The translations under genes and the position numbers were made by a program. Of a DNA stretch of 64,000 bases, positions 42,548-51,143 are shown in pieces. This DNA comes from Paracidovorax citrulli (GTDB lineage Bacteria > Pseudomonadota > Gammaproteobacteria > Burkholderiales > Burkholderiaceae_C): NCBI RefSeq assembly GCF_900100305.1, contig NZ_FNEY01000002.1:1-64000 (forward strand), written 5' to 3'. How positions within the stretch are numbered: position 1 is the stretch's first letter; each line of letters opens with the position of its first letter. The notes under the pieces were generated by a model. The model did not search any database, was not told where the DNA came from, and saw nothing but the letters and a program-made list of their open reading frames with translations.

Positions 42548-44494
42548 TCAGGCGGCCTGCCGCACGGGCGGGAAGGTCTTCGCGTCCTCGATGCGCAGCG
42601 TGGCGCTCACGCGGCCCGTGCGCCCGTCCTCGAACTTCACCTGCGTCTCGATGAACTGCTCGGTGCGGCCCGCGTAGAGCGCATCGACCAGCACGCCGTA
42701 CTTGTCGGCGATGAAGCCGCGGCGGACCTTGTTGGTGCGCGTGAGCTCGCCGTCGTCGGCATCCAGCTCCTTGTGCAGCACCAGGAAGCGGGCGACCTGG
42801 CTGCCCGCGAGCAGGCCGTCGGCCGCGAGGTCGGCGTTCACCTTCTCCACGCAGTCGCGGACCAGCGCCAGCACCTCGGGCTTGGCCGCGAGGTCGGTGT
42901 AGCCCGCATACGGCAGGTTCTGGCGCTCCGCCCAGTTGCCCACGGCCTCGAAATCGATGTTGATCAGCGCGCAGACCTTGTCGCGGCCGTTGCCGAGCGC
43001 CACCGCTTCCTTGATGTGCGGGAAGAACTTGAGCTTGTTCTCCACGTACTTGGGCGCGAACATCGCGCCGTCGTGCGGCCCACCGGAGAGCCTGCCGACA
43101 TCCTTCACGCGGTCGATGATCTTGAGCTGCCCGCTCGCGTCCAGGAAGCCCGCGTCGCTCGTGCGGTACCAGCCGTCCGGCGTGAGCACTTCGGCCGTCG
43201 CCTCGGGGTTCTTGTAGTAGCCGCGCAGCAGGCCCGCGGACTTCACGAGGATCTCGCCGTTGCCGTCCACCCTGATCTCCACGCCCCGGATCGGCACGCC
43301 CACCGTGTCGGCATGCACCGCGTCGTCGGGCTGCAGGCACACGAACACCGCCGTCTCGGTGGAGCCGTAGAGCTGCTTGAGGTTGATGCCGATGGAGCGG
43401 TAGAAGGTGAACAGGTCCGGCCCGATCGCTTCGCCCGCCGTGTAGGCCACGCGCACCCGCGAGAAGCCCAGCGTATTGCGCAGCGGGCCATAGACCAGCA
43501 GGTCGCCCGCGGCGTAGCGCAGCCGGTCCCACCAGCCCACCGCCTGGCCGCTCTGCAGCGCCGGCCCCACGCGGCGCGCATGCGCCATGCAGGTGCGGAA
43601 CAGCCAGCGCTTGAAGGCGCCCGCGTCTTCCATGCGGATCGTCACGCTCGTGAGCAGGCCTTCGAAGATGCGCGGCGGCGCGAAGTAGTAGGTGGGGCCG
43701 ATCTCCTTCAGGTCGATCGACACCGTGGCGGCCGATTCCGGGCAGTTCACCACGTAGCCGCAGGCCAGCCATTGCGCATAGCTGAAGATGTTCTGCCCGA
43801 TCCAGGCGGGTGGCAGGTAGGCCAGCACGTCCTCGGCGGCGGTGAGTCGGTCGAACTCGGCACCGGCCGTGGCGCGGTCCAGCAGCGTGGCGTGCGTGTG
43901 CACCACGCCCTTGGGGTTGCCCGTGGTGCCGGAGGTGAAGAACATCGCGGCCACGTCATCGGGCTGCACGGCCTGGGCGCGTGCGGCGAACCAGCCCGGC
44001 GCGGCATCCGCGGTGCGCGCGCCGTCTTCCAGCAGCGCGTCGATCGATTGCAGGCCCGGCTCGGCGTAGTTGCGCAGTCCGCGCGGATCGTCGTAGAAGA
44101 TGCGGGCGATGGCGGGGCACTGCGCGCGGATCTCCAGCAGCTTGTCCACCTGCTCCTGGTCCTCCACCACGCAGAAGCGCACCTCGGCGTTGTTCAGCGG
44201 ATAGACGCATTCGGCCGCCACGGCGTCCTGGTAGAGCGGCACGGGGATGGCGCCCAGCGACTGCGCCGCGAGCATCGTGGCGTAGAGCCGCGGCCGGTTC
44301 GCGCCGATCACCACCAGGTGCTCGCCGCGCGCCAGGCCCGCGGCGTCCAGGCCCGCGGCCAGCCGCTCCACCAGCTGCGCGAGGCGCGCCCAGGTGGTGG
44401 TCTGCCAGATGCCGTATTCCTTCTCGCGCAGCGCGGCGGCCTGGGGGCGCTCGGCCGCGTGGCGCAACAGCAGTCGGGGAAAGGTATCGCTCAT
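42548..44494 (-). CDS. Long-chain fatty acid-type acyl-CoA ligase (AMP-binding)
   Basis: A 648-residue ANL-superfamily ligase that activates a carboxylic acid via acyl-AMP to acyl-CoA. Motifs are TSGTTGNPKG (phosphate loop), GSTETAVF (A5), YRTSDAGFLD (A7), IIDRVKDVGRL (A8 hinge), and the C-terminal catalytic lysine region TNKVRRGFIAD. Size and motifs match FadD/Acs-like medium to long-chain ligases rather than acetyl-CoA synthetase. It has an N-terminal lead without membrane helix. ATG 44494 has GGAACCCGGC. Its position first in the Liv cluster suggests that the transporter imports the substrate that this enzyme traps as CoA thioester. Confidence 0.92.
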   Translation of the reverse strand: MSDTFPRLLLRHAAERPQAAALREKEYGIWQTTTWARLAQLVERLAAGLDAAGLARGEHLVVIGANRPRLYATMLAAQSLGAIPVPLYQDAVAAECVYPLNNAEVRFCVVEDQEQVDKLLEIRAQCPAIARIFYDDPRGLRNYAEPGLQSIDALLEDGARTADAAPGWFAARAQAVQPDDVAAMFFTSGTTGNPKGVVHTHATLLDRATAGAEFDRLTAAEDVLAYLPPAWIGQNIFSYAQWLACGYVVNCPESAATVSIDLKEIGPTYYFAPPRIFEGLLTSVTIRMEDAGAFKRWLFRTCMAHARRVGPALQSGQAVGWWDRLRYAAGDLLVYGPLRNTLGFSRVRVAYTAGEAIGPDLFTFYRSIGINLKQLYGSTETAVFVCLQPDDAVHADTVGVPIRGVEIRVDGNGEILVKSAGLLRGYYKNPEATAEVLTPDGWYRTSDAGFLDASGQLKIIDRVKDVGRLSGGPHDGAMFAPKYVENKLKFFPHIKEAVALGNGRDKVCALINIDFEAVGNWAERQNLPYAGYTDLAAKPEVLALVRDCVEKVNADLAADGLLAGSQVARFLVLHKELDADDGELTRTNKVRRGFIADKYGVLVDALYAGRTEQFIETQVKFEDGRTGRVSATLRIEDAKTFPPVRQAA

Positions 44495-44698
44495 GCCGGG
44501 TTCCTGCCGAAGGGTGGAGGAAGCGGGAGGGGGCGGAGCCTGTCGGCAGGCACGCCATCCGCGGGAATGCAACGGATGGTAGGAACCGCTTTGACGCCAT
44601 CCTGTCTTGCCGACGACAATTTCGGGGAAACTCCTGACGGGTGTAACCCTGCGTGCTGCCGCGCCGCCCCCGGCGCGGAGCCGGTCACGCCCGGGCGG

Positions 44699-44704
44699 TA
44701 TCCT
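44699..44704 (+). promoter_or_regulatory. -10-like hexamer, probable leaderless start
   Basis: TATCCT ends 6 bases before ATG 44711, and the intervening CGCTCC is no ribosome binding site. Confidence 0.4.
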
Positions 44705-44710
44705 CGCTCC

Positions 44711-46417
44711 ATGTACGCCCCGTTCTTCGGCCTCGAACACGCGCCGTTTTCCATCGCCCCCGACCCGCGCTACCTGTTCATGAGCGACCGCCACCGCGAG
44801 GCGCTCGCCCACCTGCTCTATGGCCTGGAGGCCGGCGGCGGCTTCGTGCTGCTCACCGGCGAGATCGGTACCGGCAAGACCACCGTGTGCCGCTGCTTCC
44901 TGGAGCAGATCCCGGCGCATTGCAACGTGGCCTACGTGTTCAACCCCAAGCTCACCGTGGGCGAACTGCTGCGCTCCATCTGCGACGAGTTCGGCGTGGC
45001 CCACGCGCCCGCCGTGCCCGGCGCGGAAACCGTGAAGGACTGCCTCGACCCGCTCAACGCCTTCCTGCTGCGCGAGCACGCCGCGGGCCGCAACAACGTG
45101 CTCATCATCGACGAGGCCCAGAGCCTCGCGCCCGAGGTGCTGGAGCAGCTGCGCCTGCTCACCAACCTGGAAACCAGCGAGCGCAAGCTGCTGCAGATCG
45201 TGCTCATCGGCCAGCCCGAACTGCGCGCCATGGTGGCCGACCCGGCGCTGGAGCAGCTGGCGCAGCGCGTGATCGCGCGCTACCACCTGGATGCGCTCAC
45301 GCCCGGGGAAACCCGCCAGTACATCGCGCACCGCATGGCGGTGGCGGGCCTCAAGGGGCCGCTGCCGTTCACCGCGCGCGCGCTGGTGCGCATCCACCAG
45401 CGCGCCCGGGGCATCCCGCGGCGCATCAACCTGCTGTGCGACCGCGCGCTGCTGGGCGCGTATGCCGGCGGGCTGCACGCGGTGGACGATGCCATCGTGG
45501 AGCGGGCGGCGGCGGAGGTGTTCGGCCCCGGCGCCGCAGGCCCGGCACCCACGGCCCGCCGGCCGCGCTGGGTCGCCGCGGGCGCTGGAGCGCTGGCGGG
45601 CGCCGCGGCCATCGCTGCCGCGGGCTGGGGCCTGGGATGGGTGCCTGCCTCCCGCCCGGCCCCTGGACCATCGGCGGCGCGCGCCCCCGGGGCCGTGGCG
45701 GCGGCGGTGGCTCCGGCGCCGGTGCCGGCCATGGCCGCATCGGCCGCCAGCGCCGCGGCGGCGCCCCGGCCCGTGCATTCGGCCCTGCAGGATTTCCTGG
45801 CCGCGCAGCCGTCCGGAGAGGACGCCGCGTGGCGCGCGCTGGCGGCCGCCTGGGGCGTGAAGGGCGGGCTGGAAGGCGGCGACGCCTGCGACGCCCTGCA
45901 GCGCCAGGGCCTGCGCTGCTACCGGCAGCGGCGCGCCAGCCTGGCCCTGGTGCGCCAGCTGGACCGGCCCGGCTGGCTGACCCTCTATCCCTCCGCGGAT
46001 GCGCCGGTCTCCGTGCTGCTGGCGGGCTTCGATCCCGTGCGGCAGACGGCGCTGCTGGAAGGGGCCGGCGGCCGGCGCCTGGCCGTGACCGCGGCGGACC
46101 TCGCCCAGGCCTGGCGCGGCGAATTCGCGACCCTGTGGCGCGCCCCCGCGGAGTGGCCCGCTGGCGGGCGTATGGAGTCCGGCCCTCCCCAGGCCCAGGC
46201 CTGGCTGGATGCCCAGCTCGCGCGTGCCGGCGCGGGCGCTCCCCCGGCGGCCGGACAGCCGGCGGCCACCGCCGCCACGGCCGGGCAGCGGCGCGCCCGC
46301 ATCTACCGCTTCCAGGTGGCCCAGGGCCTGGTGCCCGATGGCGTGGCCGGCCCGCTCACGCTCATGCTGCTCAACCGCGCCGCGGGCGTGGACGAGCCCC
46401 GCCTGCCGACTTCCTGA
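44711..46417 (+). CDS. ExeA-like secretion ATPase with C-terminal peptidoglycan-binding domain
   Basis: A 568-residue inner-membrane protein like ExeA/GspA. Residues 1-265 are an AAA+ ATPase with Walker A GEIGTGKTTVCR, Walker B VLIIDEAQSLAP and the C-terminal ARGIPRRINLLCDRALL motif. A hydrophobic helix at ~285-305 anchors it in the membrane, an Ala/Pro linker follows, and the C-terminal RARIYRFQVAQGLVPDGVAG with PLTLMLLNRA is a peptidoglycan-binding domain. In type II secretion ExeA and ExeB remodel the wall for secretin assembly. The gene precedes a GspB-like gene by 19 bases, as in other genomes; no other secretion genes are nearby. Its start is within a leaderless arrangement. Confidence 0.88.
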   Translation: MYAPFFGLEHAPFSIAPDPRYLFMSDRHREALAHLLYGLEAGGGFVLLTGEIGTGKTTVCRCFLEQIPAHCNVAYVFNPKLTVGELLRSICDEFGVAHAPAVPGAETVKDCLDPLNAFLLREHAAGRNNVLIIDEAQSLAPEVLEQLRLLTNLETSERKLLQIVLIGQPELRAMVADPALEQLAQRVIARYHLDALTPGETRQYIAHRMAVAGLKGPLPFTARALVRIHQRARGIPRRINLLCDRALLGAYAGGLHAVDDAIVERAAAEVFGPGAAGPAPTARRPRWVAAGAGALAGAAAIAAAGWGLGWVPASRPAPGPSAARAPGAVAAAVAPAPVPAMAASAASAAAAPRPVHSALQDFLAAQPSGEDAAWRALAAAWGVKGGLEGGDACDALQRQGLRCYRQRRASLALVRQLDRPGWLTLYPSADAPVSVLLAGFDPVRQTALLEGAGGRRLAVTAADLAQAWRGEFATLWRAPAEWPAGGRMESGPPQAQAWLDAQLARAGAGAPPAAGQPAATAATAGQRRARIYRFQVAQGLVPDGVAGPLTLMLLNRAAGVDEPRLPTS

Positions 46418-46436
46418 TCCGGAACCCGTTGCCTGT

Positions 46437-47192
46437 ATGTCCTACATCCTCGATGCCCTGCGGCGCGCCGAAGCCGAGCGCGGCCGCGGCGCCGTTCCCG
46501 GCCTGCACACGCCCGCCCCGTCCCCGGGGCCCACGTCCCCGCCGCCCGGTGGCGCGCGCCGCACCCCCGTGGCTCTGGCCGCCGCCCTGTTGTTCGCCGC
46601 GGGCGCTGCCGCACTGGCCTGGTGGGCCGCATCCCCCCGGGCGGTGCCCGCCAGTCCGGCGGCCAGCCCCGGCACCGCGGCATCCGGGGCCCCTGTGGCC
46701 CCTGATTCCCCCATGGCACAGGCGGAACGTGCAGCGCCGGTGCCGGTGCCTGCTCCGCCTGCCATTCCCGCCCGGCCATCCACAATGCCTGCGGCACCCG
46801 CACCCGCACCGCATCGTGCTCCCCCGGCACCACCCCGGGCCGCCGCGCCGGCCGCGACACAGGCCCCGGCGCGGCTGGCTTCAGCCCCGGCCCCGGCCGC
46901 GGTCGCACCGGCCGCCTCCGCGCGGCACGAGACGGCCCCTGCTGCCCGCGCTGCGGCCCCCGCGGCAGTGGCGCTGCGGGACCTGCCGGACAGCGTGCGC
47001 GCCCAGTTCCCCGCGCTGCAGGTCAGCGGAGTCACGTACTCGTCCAATCCCCTCTACCGCATGGCCATCGTCAACGGACAGGTCTTGCACGAAGGGGATA
47101 CGGCCGCGCAGGGCGTGGTGCTGGAGGCGATCGAGCCCGAGCGGGTGGTGTGGAAGTTCCGTGACTACCGGATCGCGCAGCCGGCGAGATAG
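46437..47192 (+). CDS. GspB-like general secretion pathway protein
   Basis: A 251-residue protein with an N-terminal cytoplasmic MSYILDALRRAEAERGRG (typical of GspB/ExeB), a transmembrane helix at about residues 43-63, an Ala/Pro-rich periplasmic linker of ~100 residues and a C-terminal ~75-residue GspB domain (LPDSVRAQFPALQVSGVTYS, then IVNGQVLHEGDTAAQGVVL). GspB helps the ExeA-type ATPase deliver the type II secretin. ATG 46437 is just after the ExeA-like stop (19 bases). The linker is compositionally biased and is probably elongated, spanning the peptidoglycan. The partner ExeA gene is immediately upstream, so both are likely cotranscribed. Confidence 0.88.
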   Translation: MSYILDALRRAEAERGRGAVPGLHTPAPSPGPTSPPPGGARRTPVALAAALLFAAGAAALAWWAASPRAVPASPAASPGTAASGAPVAPDSPMAQAERAAPVPVPAPPAIPARPSTMPAAPAPAPHRAPPAPPRAAAPAATQAPARLASAPAPAAVAPAASARHETAPAARAAAPAAVALRDLPDSVRAQFPALQVSGVTYSSNPLYRMAIVNGQVLHEGDTAAQGVVLEAIEPERVVWKFRDYRIAQPAR

Positions 47193-47263
47193 CGTGCTGA
47201 GCGGGAGGGGCAGGGCGCGGAGGGGATTTCGGCGGTCCGGGACGGGGCCGGACCGCTCTCGGC

Positions 47264-47269
47264 GATAAT
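47264..47269 (+). promoter_or_regulatory. rnpB -10 box
   Basis: GATAAT ends 6 bases before the predicted 5' end of the RNase P RNA at 47276, giving a calibrated start point for this genome. No consensus -35 is evident, and the region upstream is very GC-rich. Confidence 0.6.
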
Positions 47270-47275
47270 CCCCCC

Positions 47276-47613
47276 GTGAAGCGCGCCAGACCGCCGCTGG
47301 TGCACGTGCCGAAAGGCCGCACTGGAGGAACGTCCGGACTGCACAGGACGGCGTAGCAGCTAACGGCTGTCCACCGCGAGGTGAGGATCAGAGCAACAGA
47401 GACGAGTCCGGAAGGAGTGCCGCAAGGCAGACCAGCCGGGGTGAAACGGGCAATCTCTACGCGCAGCAATACCAAGTAGGCCAGCGTTGACGTGGTTCCG
47501 CGGAGCTGGCGGGTAGGTAGCATCGAGCCGGGTGGGCGACCCCCGGCCCAGAGTAATGGCGGTCACGTGCGGGCAACCGCATGCACAGAATCCGGCTTAT
47601 CGGCGCGCTTCAC
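47276..47613 (+). ncRNA. rnpB: RNase P RNA, bacterial type A
   Basis: About 338 bases that fit the catalytic RNA of RNase P, which trims tRNA 5' ends. Conserved core elements are in order: GGAGGAACGTCCGGACTGCA (start of P4 region), CAGAGCAACAGAGA, GGGTGAAACGGGCAA, the CAGCAATACCAAGTAGG stretch, GACGTGGTTCCGCGGAGCTG, CGGGTAGGTAGCATC, CAGAGTAATGGCGGTC and ACAGAATCCGGCTTATCGG. The two ends, GTGAAGCGCGCC and GGCGCGCTTCAC, pair to close P1. The gene lies between the GspB-like gene and an M48 protease gene. A G/C hairpin at 47630-47650 follows a T-rich TTTTGTTTTT stretch. Confidence 0.95.
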
Positions 47614-47696
47614 ACTTTTGTTTTTCCGTGCGCCTGCGCCCTGCAGGCGCCGCCGCGCATCTGGCGGCACCTGCACCCCCTCATTTGCATTTCATC

Positions 47697-49031
47697 TCAA
47701 GGCCGCGCGCAGTGCGGCGCATGGCCGGCGCGCAGTTCCGCGGCGCGCTGTTCCGTGCCGGGGTGGGTGGCGAGCAGGCCCATCCATGCGCTGTCGCCGC
47801 TTCCCTCGCGCGGGGGCGCCTCGGGGGTCTCGCGCGCAGCCGGGCCGCTGCCCGGGGCTTCGGGAGGCTTCGCGGCCGTGCCGCCCTCGCCGCCCTGGTT
47901 CGCGGCTCCATCCGCATCGTCTTTTTCCTCGCGGCCATCCTTCGCATGGTCGCCTGCGGGCCCCTTGCCGCGGCGCGGCGCCTCCCGCTGCTCCTGCGCG
48001 ATCGCCAGCAGCAGGTCCGCCATGGGCGCGGTGGGCAGGCGCGCACGGCCCATGAGCGCGAGGGCGTAGCAGTCGGCCTCGCGCTCGTGCGCGCGGCTGT
48101 AGGCCAGGCCGGTGACGAGGGCGCCGCCGGTGGACAGCAGGCTGGAGACATCCCCCAGCGCCAGGCCCAGGCCGATGTTGAGCACGCCCTGTTCGACCAC
48201 GGTGCGCGTGGTGTGGCGGTACACGACGTGGCCGATCTCGTGCGCGAGCACGCCGGCCAGGGCATCGTCGCCCAGGCCCCGGCGGGACGCGGTTTCCGCG
48301 AGGCCGTCGGTGATGACCACGGTGCCGCCCGGCAGGGCGAAGGCGTTGGCGCCCATGCCGCGCCGGAACTCCAGGCGCAGCGCGGGCGCGTAGCCCGCAT
48401 AGCGCTGCGGTGCCGACGGCATGCCCTGCACGAGCGTGTCGAAGCGGGCGCGCAACTGCTGCTGGCGCTCGGGCGCGAGGCGCGAGGGGCGCAGCAGGTC
48501 GCCATCCATGCGCTCCAGTGTTTCCCGCGCGAGGGAGGTCTCCCATCCCAGGGGCACGGCCCGGGTCAGCTGGGTGGCCAGCCAGGGCGTGCCGTAGCGG
48601 TAGAAAAGCGCCAGCACCAGCACGGAGGCGAGCAGCACGGTCGCCAGCATGCCCCAGCGGGTCTGCATGCGCTGGGCGATGCCGGCGCGGTGGCCGGCGG
48701 CCTGCAGCGCGGCGTGCCAGCGCGCGATGCCATCGCCCGCGATTTCCAGGCTGCCGCGCCCGCCCAGGTCCACCGCCAGCCGCGGGGGAGGGCGGCGCGG
48801 GTTCCAGGCCTCGGGCCAGTCCACCGCACCGTGCGCGAAGTGCTCGGGGGCGCCGCCCTCGGTGCCCACGGGGTGCAGCGTGAGTTCGGGGCCGCGCGGG
48901 CCGGGGGCGATGGCCGCGAGCACGGCCCGGCCCTGGCTGCTGCGCCCGTCGAACCAGCGCGCGGGCACGGGCTGGGGGGGCGTGCGGGGTGGGGAATCCG
49001 GTAGCGGTGGCGACGCCGCGGTGGAGGTCAT
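47697..49031 (-). CDS. M48 family zinc metalloprotease
   Basis: A 444-residue membrane-associated peptidase. A helix at ~126-147 (GMLATVLLASVLVLALFYRYG) separates an N-terminal soluble domain from the protease domain. The catalytic motif is AHEIGHVVYRH with a third zinc ligand E in SRAHEREADCYAL. M48 enzymes such as HtpX and BepA act on misfolded envelope proteins. The C-terminal 100 residues include an acidic, low-complexity stretch and a conserved ending GLLATHPGTEQRAAELR that matches the Zn-protease tail. ATG 49031 lies 16 bases from the DUF898 stop upstream on the same strand, so the two genes are probably coexpressed. Confidence 0.9.
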   Translation of the reverse strand: MTSTAASPPLPDSPPRTPPQPVPARWFDGRSSQGRAVLAAIAPGPRGPELTLHPVGTEGGAPEHFAHGAVDWPEAWNPRRPPPRLAVDLGGRGSLEIAGDGIARWHAALQAAGHRAGIAQRMQTRWGMLATVLLASVLVLALFYRYGTPWLATQLTRAVPLGWETSLARETLERMDGDLLRPSRLAPERQQQLRARFDTLVQGMPSAPQRYAGYAPALRLEFRRGMGANAFALPGGTVVITDGLAETASRRGLGDDALAGVLAHEIGHVVYRHTTRTVVEQGVLNIGLGLALGDVSSLLSTGGALVTGLAYSRAHEREADCYALALMGRARLPTAPMADLLLAIAQEQREAPRRGKGPAGDHAKDGREEKDDADGAANQGGEGGTAAKPPEAPGSGPAARETPEAPPREGSGDSAWMGLLATHPGTEQRAAELRAGHAPHCARP

Positions 49032-49047
49032 GGCGGACGGGTGCCGT

Positions 49048-50289
49048 TCAGCCGATCAGGTCCAGCCCCGCGGCATCCGCCAGGGCGTCGCCCACGCCGT
49101 TCTGCTGTTGGCGCTGCAACTGCCCCGCCAACTGGTCCACGCCGCCCTTGACGTGCAGGGTCACGGACTCGAGCTTCATGCGGTATTCATTCACGCGGGC
49201 GAACGGGCGGTAGAAGCCCAGCGTGAGCAGGGTGAGCAGCAGGTTCCTGATGCGCAGGCCGACGAAGCGGCTCGCGCGCAGGTGGCATTTGAAGCGGGCC
49301 ATGTGGCTCACGCCGATCTGGTTCCAGGTGATCTGGAACATGCGTGCCTCGCGGTAGGCGCGCGCCGGAGCCGAGACCAGCAGCGCCATGAAGCCGAAGA
49401 AGACAATGCCCACGATGAAGAGCAGGGCCAGCCAGGGCCCCATCCCCCGGGTCTTGCCGGACAGCAGCGCCAGCGATCCGTCGAAGGCGGCGCCCACGAT
49501 GGCGCCCATGACCGCCACGGTGAGCAGGAACACGCCCAGGGTGGCGAGCCACACCTTCACGAAGTCCGAGTACACGGGCTTCCAGCGGCCGGGCTCGGTG
49601 CCCAGGCGCGAATGGAGCACCAGCATGCTGCGGTAGTTGTATTCGAGGCGGATGGCGCACAGCACGGTGAGCACGAACGTCAGCGCGAGCAGCCCCCACA
49701 TGGCCCCCGTGACCTGTGGCAGCTTCCGTCCGGAGGCGCCGGCCACGGGTTCCGGCGCCAGCGCCTGCAGCCCGTAGAACGCGGCCAGCCACAGGGCGGC
49801 GATGGCGAACACGGGCCAGCTCGCCGCATAGACCTGCCGCCAGCCGGCGGTGAACTGCAGCCGCAGCCCGCGCCAGCGCGTGTTGCCGAGGCGAAAGCGC
49901 ATGGCGCTGCCCCAGATGAGCGGGGCGAGCGCCGCGCCCGCGAGGATGAAGAGGCCCACGGCGGTGTCCTGCCCGGTGCGCACGGCGATCTGGTAGGCGG
50001 CGGTGAGCACCAGCAGCACGATGAAGCCGAAGACCATGCGGCGCTGCTGCGCGGTGAATTCCAGGGGGCTGCCGGCCACGAGCGTGTGGCCGTAGAAGTA
50101 CTGCACGGTGCGGCGGCGCGCCCAGGGGGTGTAGAGGCCCAGCGTCAGGATGCCCAGCAGCACGTTGACGATCCAGACGCGGAAATACTCCCTGCCGCTG
50201 CCGGTGAACTCCAGCGGATGCGGCTCGATGCCGTGCGACGTGAACGATGACGCCATGCGTGCCACGTGGGGCTCGACGCGTTGATCCAT
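49048..50289 (-). CDS. DUF898/YjgN-family membrane protein
   Basis: A 413-residue inner-membrane protein of the YjgN (DUF898) family with about eight hydrophobic helices. The segment REYFRVWIVNVLLGILTLGL, followed by YTPWARRRTVQYFYGHTLV, and later RFVGLRIRNLLLTLLTLGFY with RPFARVNEYR are the family's paired repeats of aromatic-rich helix and short basic loop. ATG 50289 is preceded by GAGGGAGGCACATCC, a very good ribosome binding site. The function is unknown. It immediately precedes the M48 protease gene (16 bases), an arrangement seen in other bacteria from memory, suggesting a shared envelope-stress role. Confidence 0.88.
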   Translation of the reverse strand: MDQRVEPHVARMASSFTSHGIEPHPLEFTGSGREYFRVWIVNVLLGILTLGLYTPWARRRTVQYFYGHTLVAGSPLEFTAQQRRMVFGFIVLLVLTAAYQIAVRTGQDTAVGLFILAGAALAPLIWGSAMRFRLGNTRWRGLRLQFTAGWRQVYAASWPVFAIAALWLAAFYGLQALAPEPVAGASGRKLPQVTGAMWGLLALTFVLTVLCAIRLEYNYRSMLVLHSRLGTEPGRWKPVYSDFVKVWLATLGVFLLTVAVMGAIVGAAFDGSLALLSGKTRGMGPWLALLFIVGIVFFGFMALLVSAPARAYREARMFQITWNQIGVSHMARFKCHLRASRFVGLRIRNLLLTLLTLGFYRPFARVNEYRMKLESVTLHVKGGVDQLAGQLQRQQQNGVGDALADAAGLDLIG

Positions 50290-50339
50290 GGATGTGCCTC
50301 CCTCGAAGAGCCCGGCAGTTTATCGCGGCGGCGGGCGAA

Positions 50340-51143
50340 TCAGAAGCGCTCCCAGGGCAGCAGGTAGCGCCACTGCCCTTCGGGCACCCTGGCGAGCGAG
50401 ACGCGGCCGATGCGCAGCCGCTTGAGCGCCGTCACCTGCAGGCCGACGGCCTCGCACATCGCGGGGATCTGCCCCGGGCGGATGCCCTTGAGCGCGAAGC
50501 GCAGCCGCGTCTCGCTCTGCCAGCTCACCTTGGCCGGCGGCAGGGGCCGGCCGTTGAACTCCAGCCCCCGGCAGAGCCGTTCGAGGCCGCCCTCGGCGAT
50601 GCGGCCGTCCACCGTGGCGATGCATTCCTGTTCGAGCAGTTCGATGTCTTCGGCCAGGCGGCGCGCCATGCGCCGGTCCTGCGTATAGACCACGAGCCCG
50701 CTGGCCGCGTCGGCCAGCGGCGTGAAGCACTCCTGCTGCCTGAAATGCCGCTGCAGCACCCGCACGGGCGGGCTGTCGCCCACGTACCGGCGGCCGGGCT
50801 CCAGCAGCGTGCCGGCGTCGGGAGCCCCGCCGCTGCGCGCCTGGCGCGGATCGCCGGCGGGGCCGTGGCCGATGCCGGCCTCCCAGCCGGCGGGCTTGTG
50901 CAGCAGGAGGGTGACGGGCGGCGCCTCCTCGGCCTTGGCGTTCTGCGCGACCACGACGTCCTGGTCCGGGCGGACACGGGCGCCCGGCGCCTCGGTCATC
51001 CGCCCGTCCACCTGCACCCAGCCGCCTTCGATGAGCCACTCGGCCTCGCGGCGGGAGCAGCCGCGCATCTCGGCGACGCGCTTCGACAGGCGGATGTGGC
51101 CGGCTTCTCCGGCGCCGGTGCCATCGGGGGAAAGATCATGCAT
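50340..51143 (-). CDS. S4-domain pseudouridine synthase family protein (RsuA/RluB-F-like)
   Basis: A 267-residue protein with an N-terminal S4 RNA-binding domain (IRLSKRVAEMRGCSRREAEW, then WVQVDGRMTEAPGARV) followed by the RsuA/RluF-like catalytic fold (LLHKPAGWEAGI; SGLVVYTQD; RIGRVSLARVPEGQWRYL). RNA pseudouridine synthases in this group carry RLDxxTxGL, whose Asp is catalytic. Here the stretch is FTPLADAASGLVVYT: the Arg is lost and the only Asp is displaced by one residue relative to the GL, so activity is uncertain. ATG 51143 overlaps the end of the NUDIX-MBL gene by 8 bases. RNA target unknown. Confidence 0.82.
   Translation of the reverse strand: MHDLSPDGTGAGEAGHIRLSKRVAEMRGCSRREAEWLIEGGWVQVDGRMTEAPGARVRPDQDVVVAQNAKAEEAPPVTLLLHKPAGWEAGIGHGPAGDPRQARSGGAPDAGTLLEPGRRYVGDSPPVRVLQRHFRQQECFTPLADAASGLVVYTQDRRMARRLAEDIELLEQECIATVDGRIAEGGLERLCRGLEFNGRPLPPAKVSWQSETRLRFALKGIRPGQIPAMCEAVGLQVTALKRLRIGRVSLARVPEGQWRYLLPWERF

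Noticed and set aside
40746-46417. Very long plus-strand frames over the Liv cluster (40746-42677 and the lead of 42530-46417)
   Set aside because: They are antisense to livG/livH and the acyl-CoA ligase. Only the last part of the second frame, from ATG 44711, encodes a recognisable protein.
47630-47650. GC-rich hairpin GCGCCTGC/GCAGGCGC after rnpB
   Set aside because: The T-rich stretch lies before, not after, the stem, so it is not a standard terminator; its role is left open.
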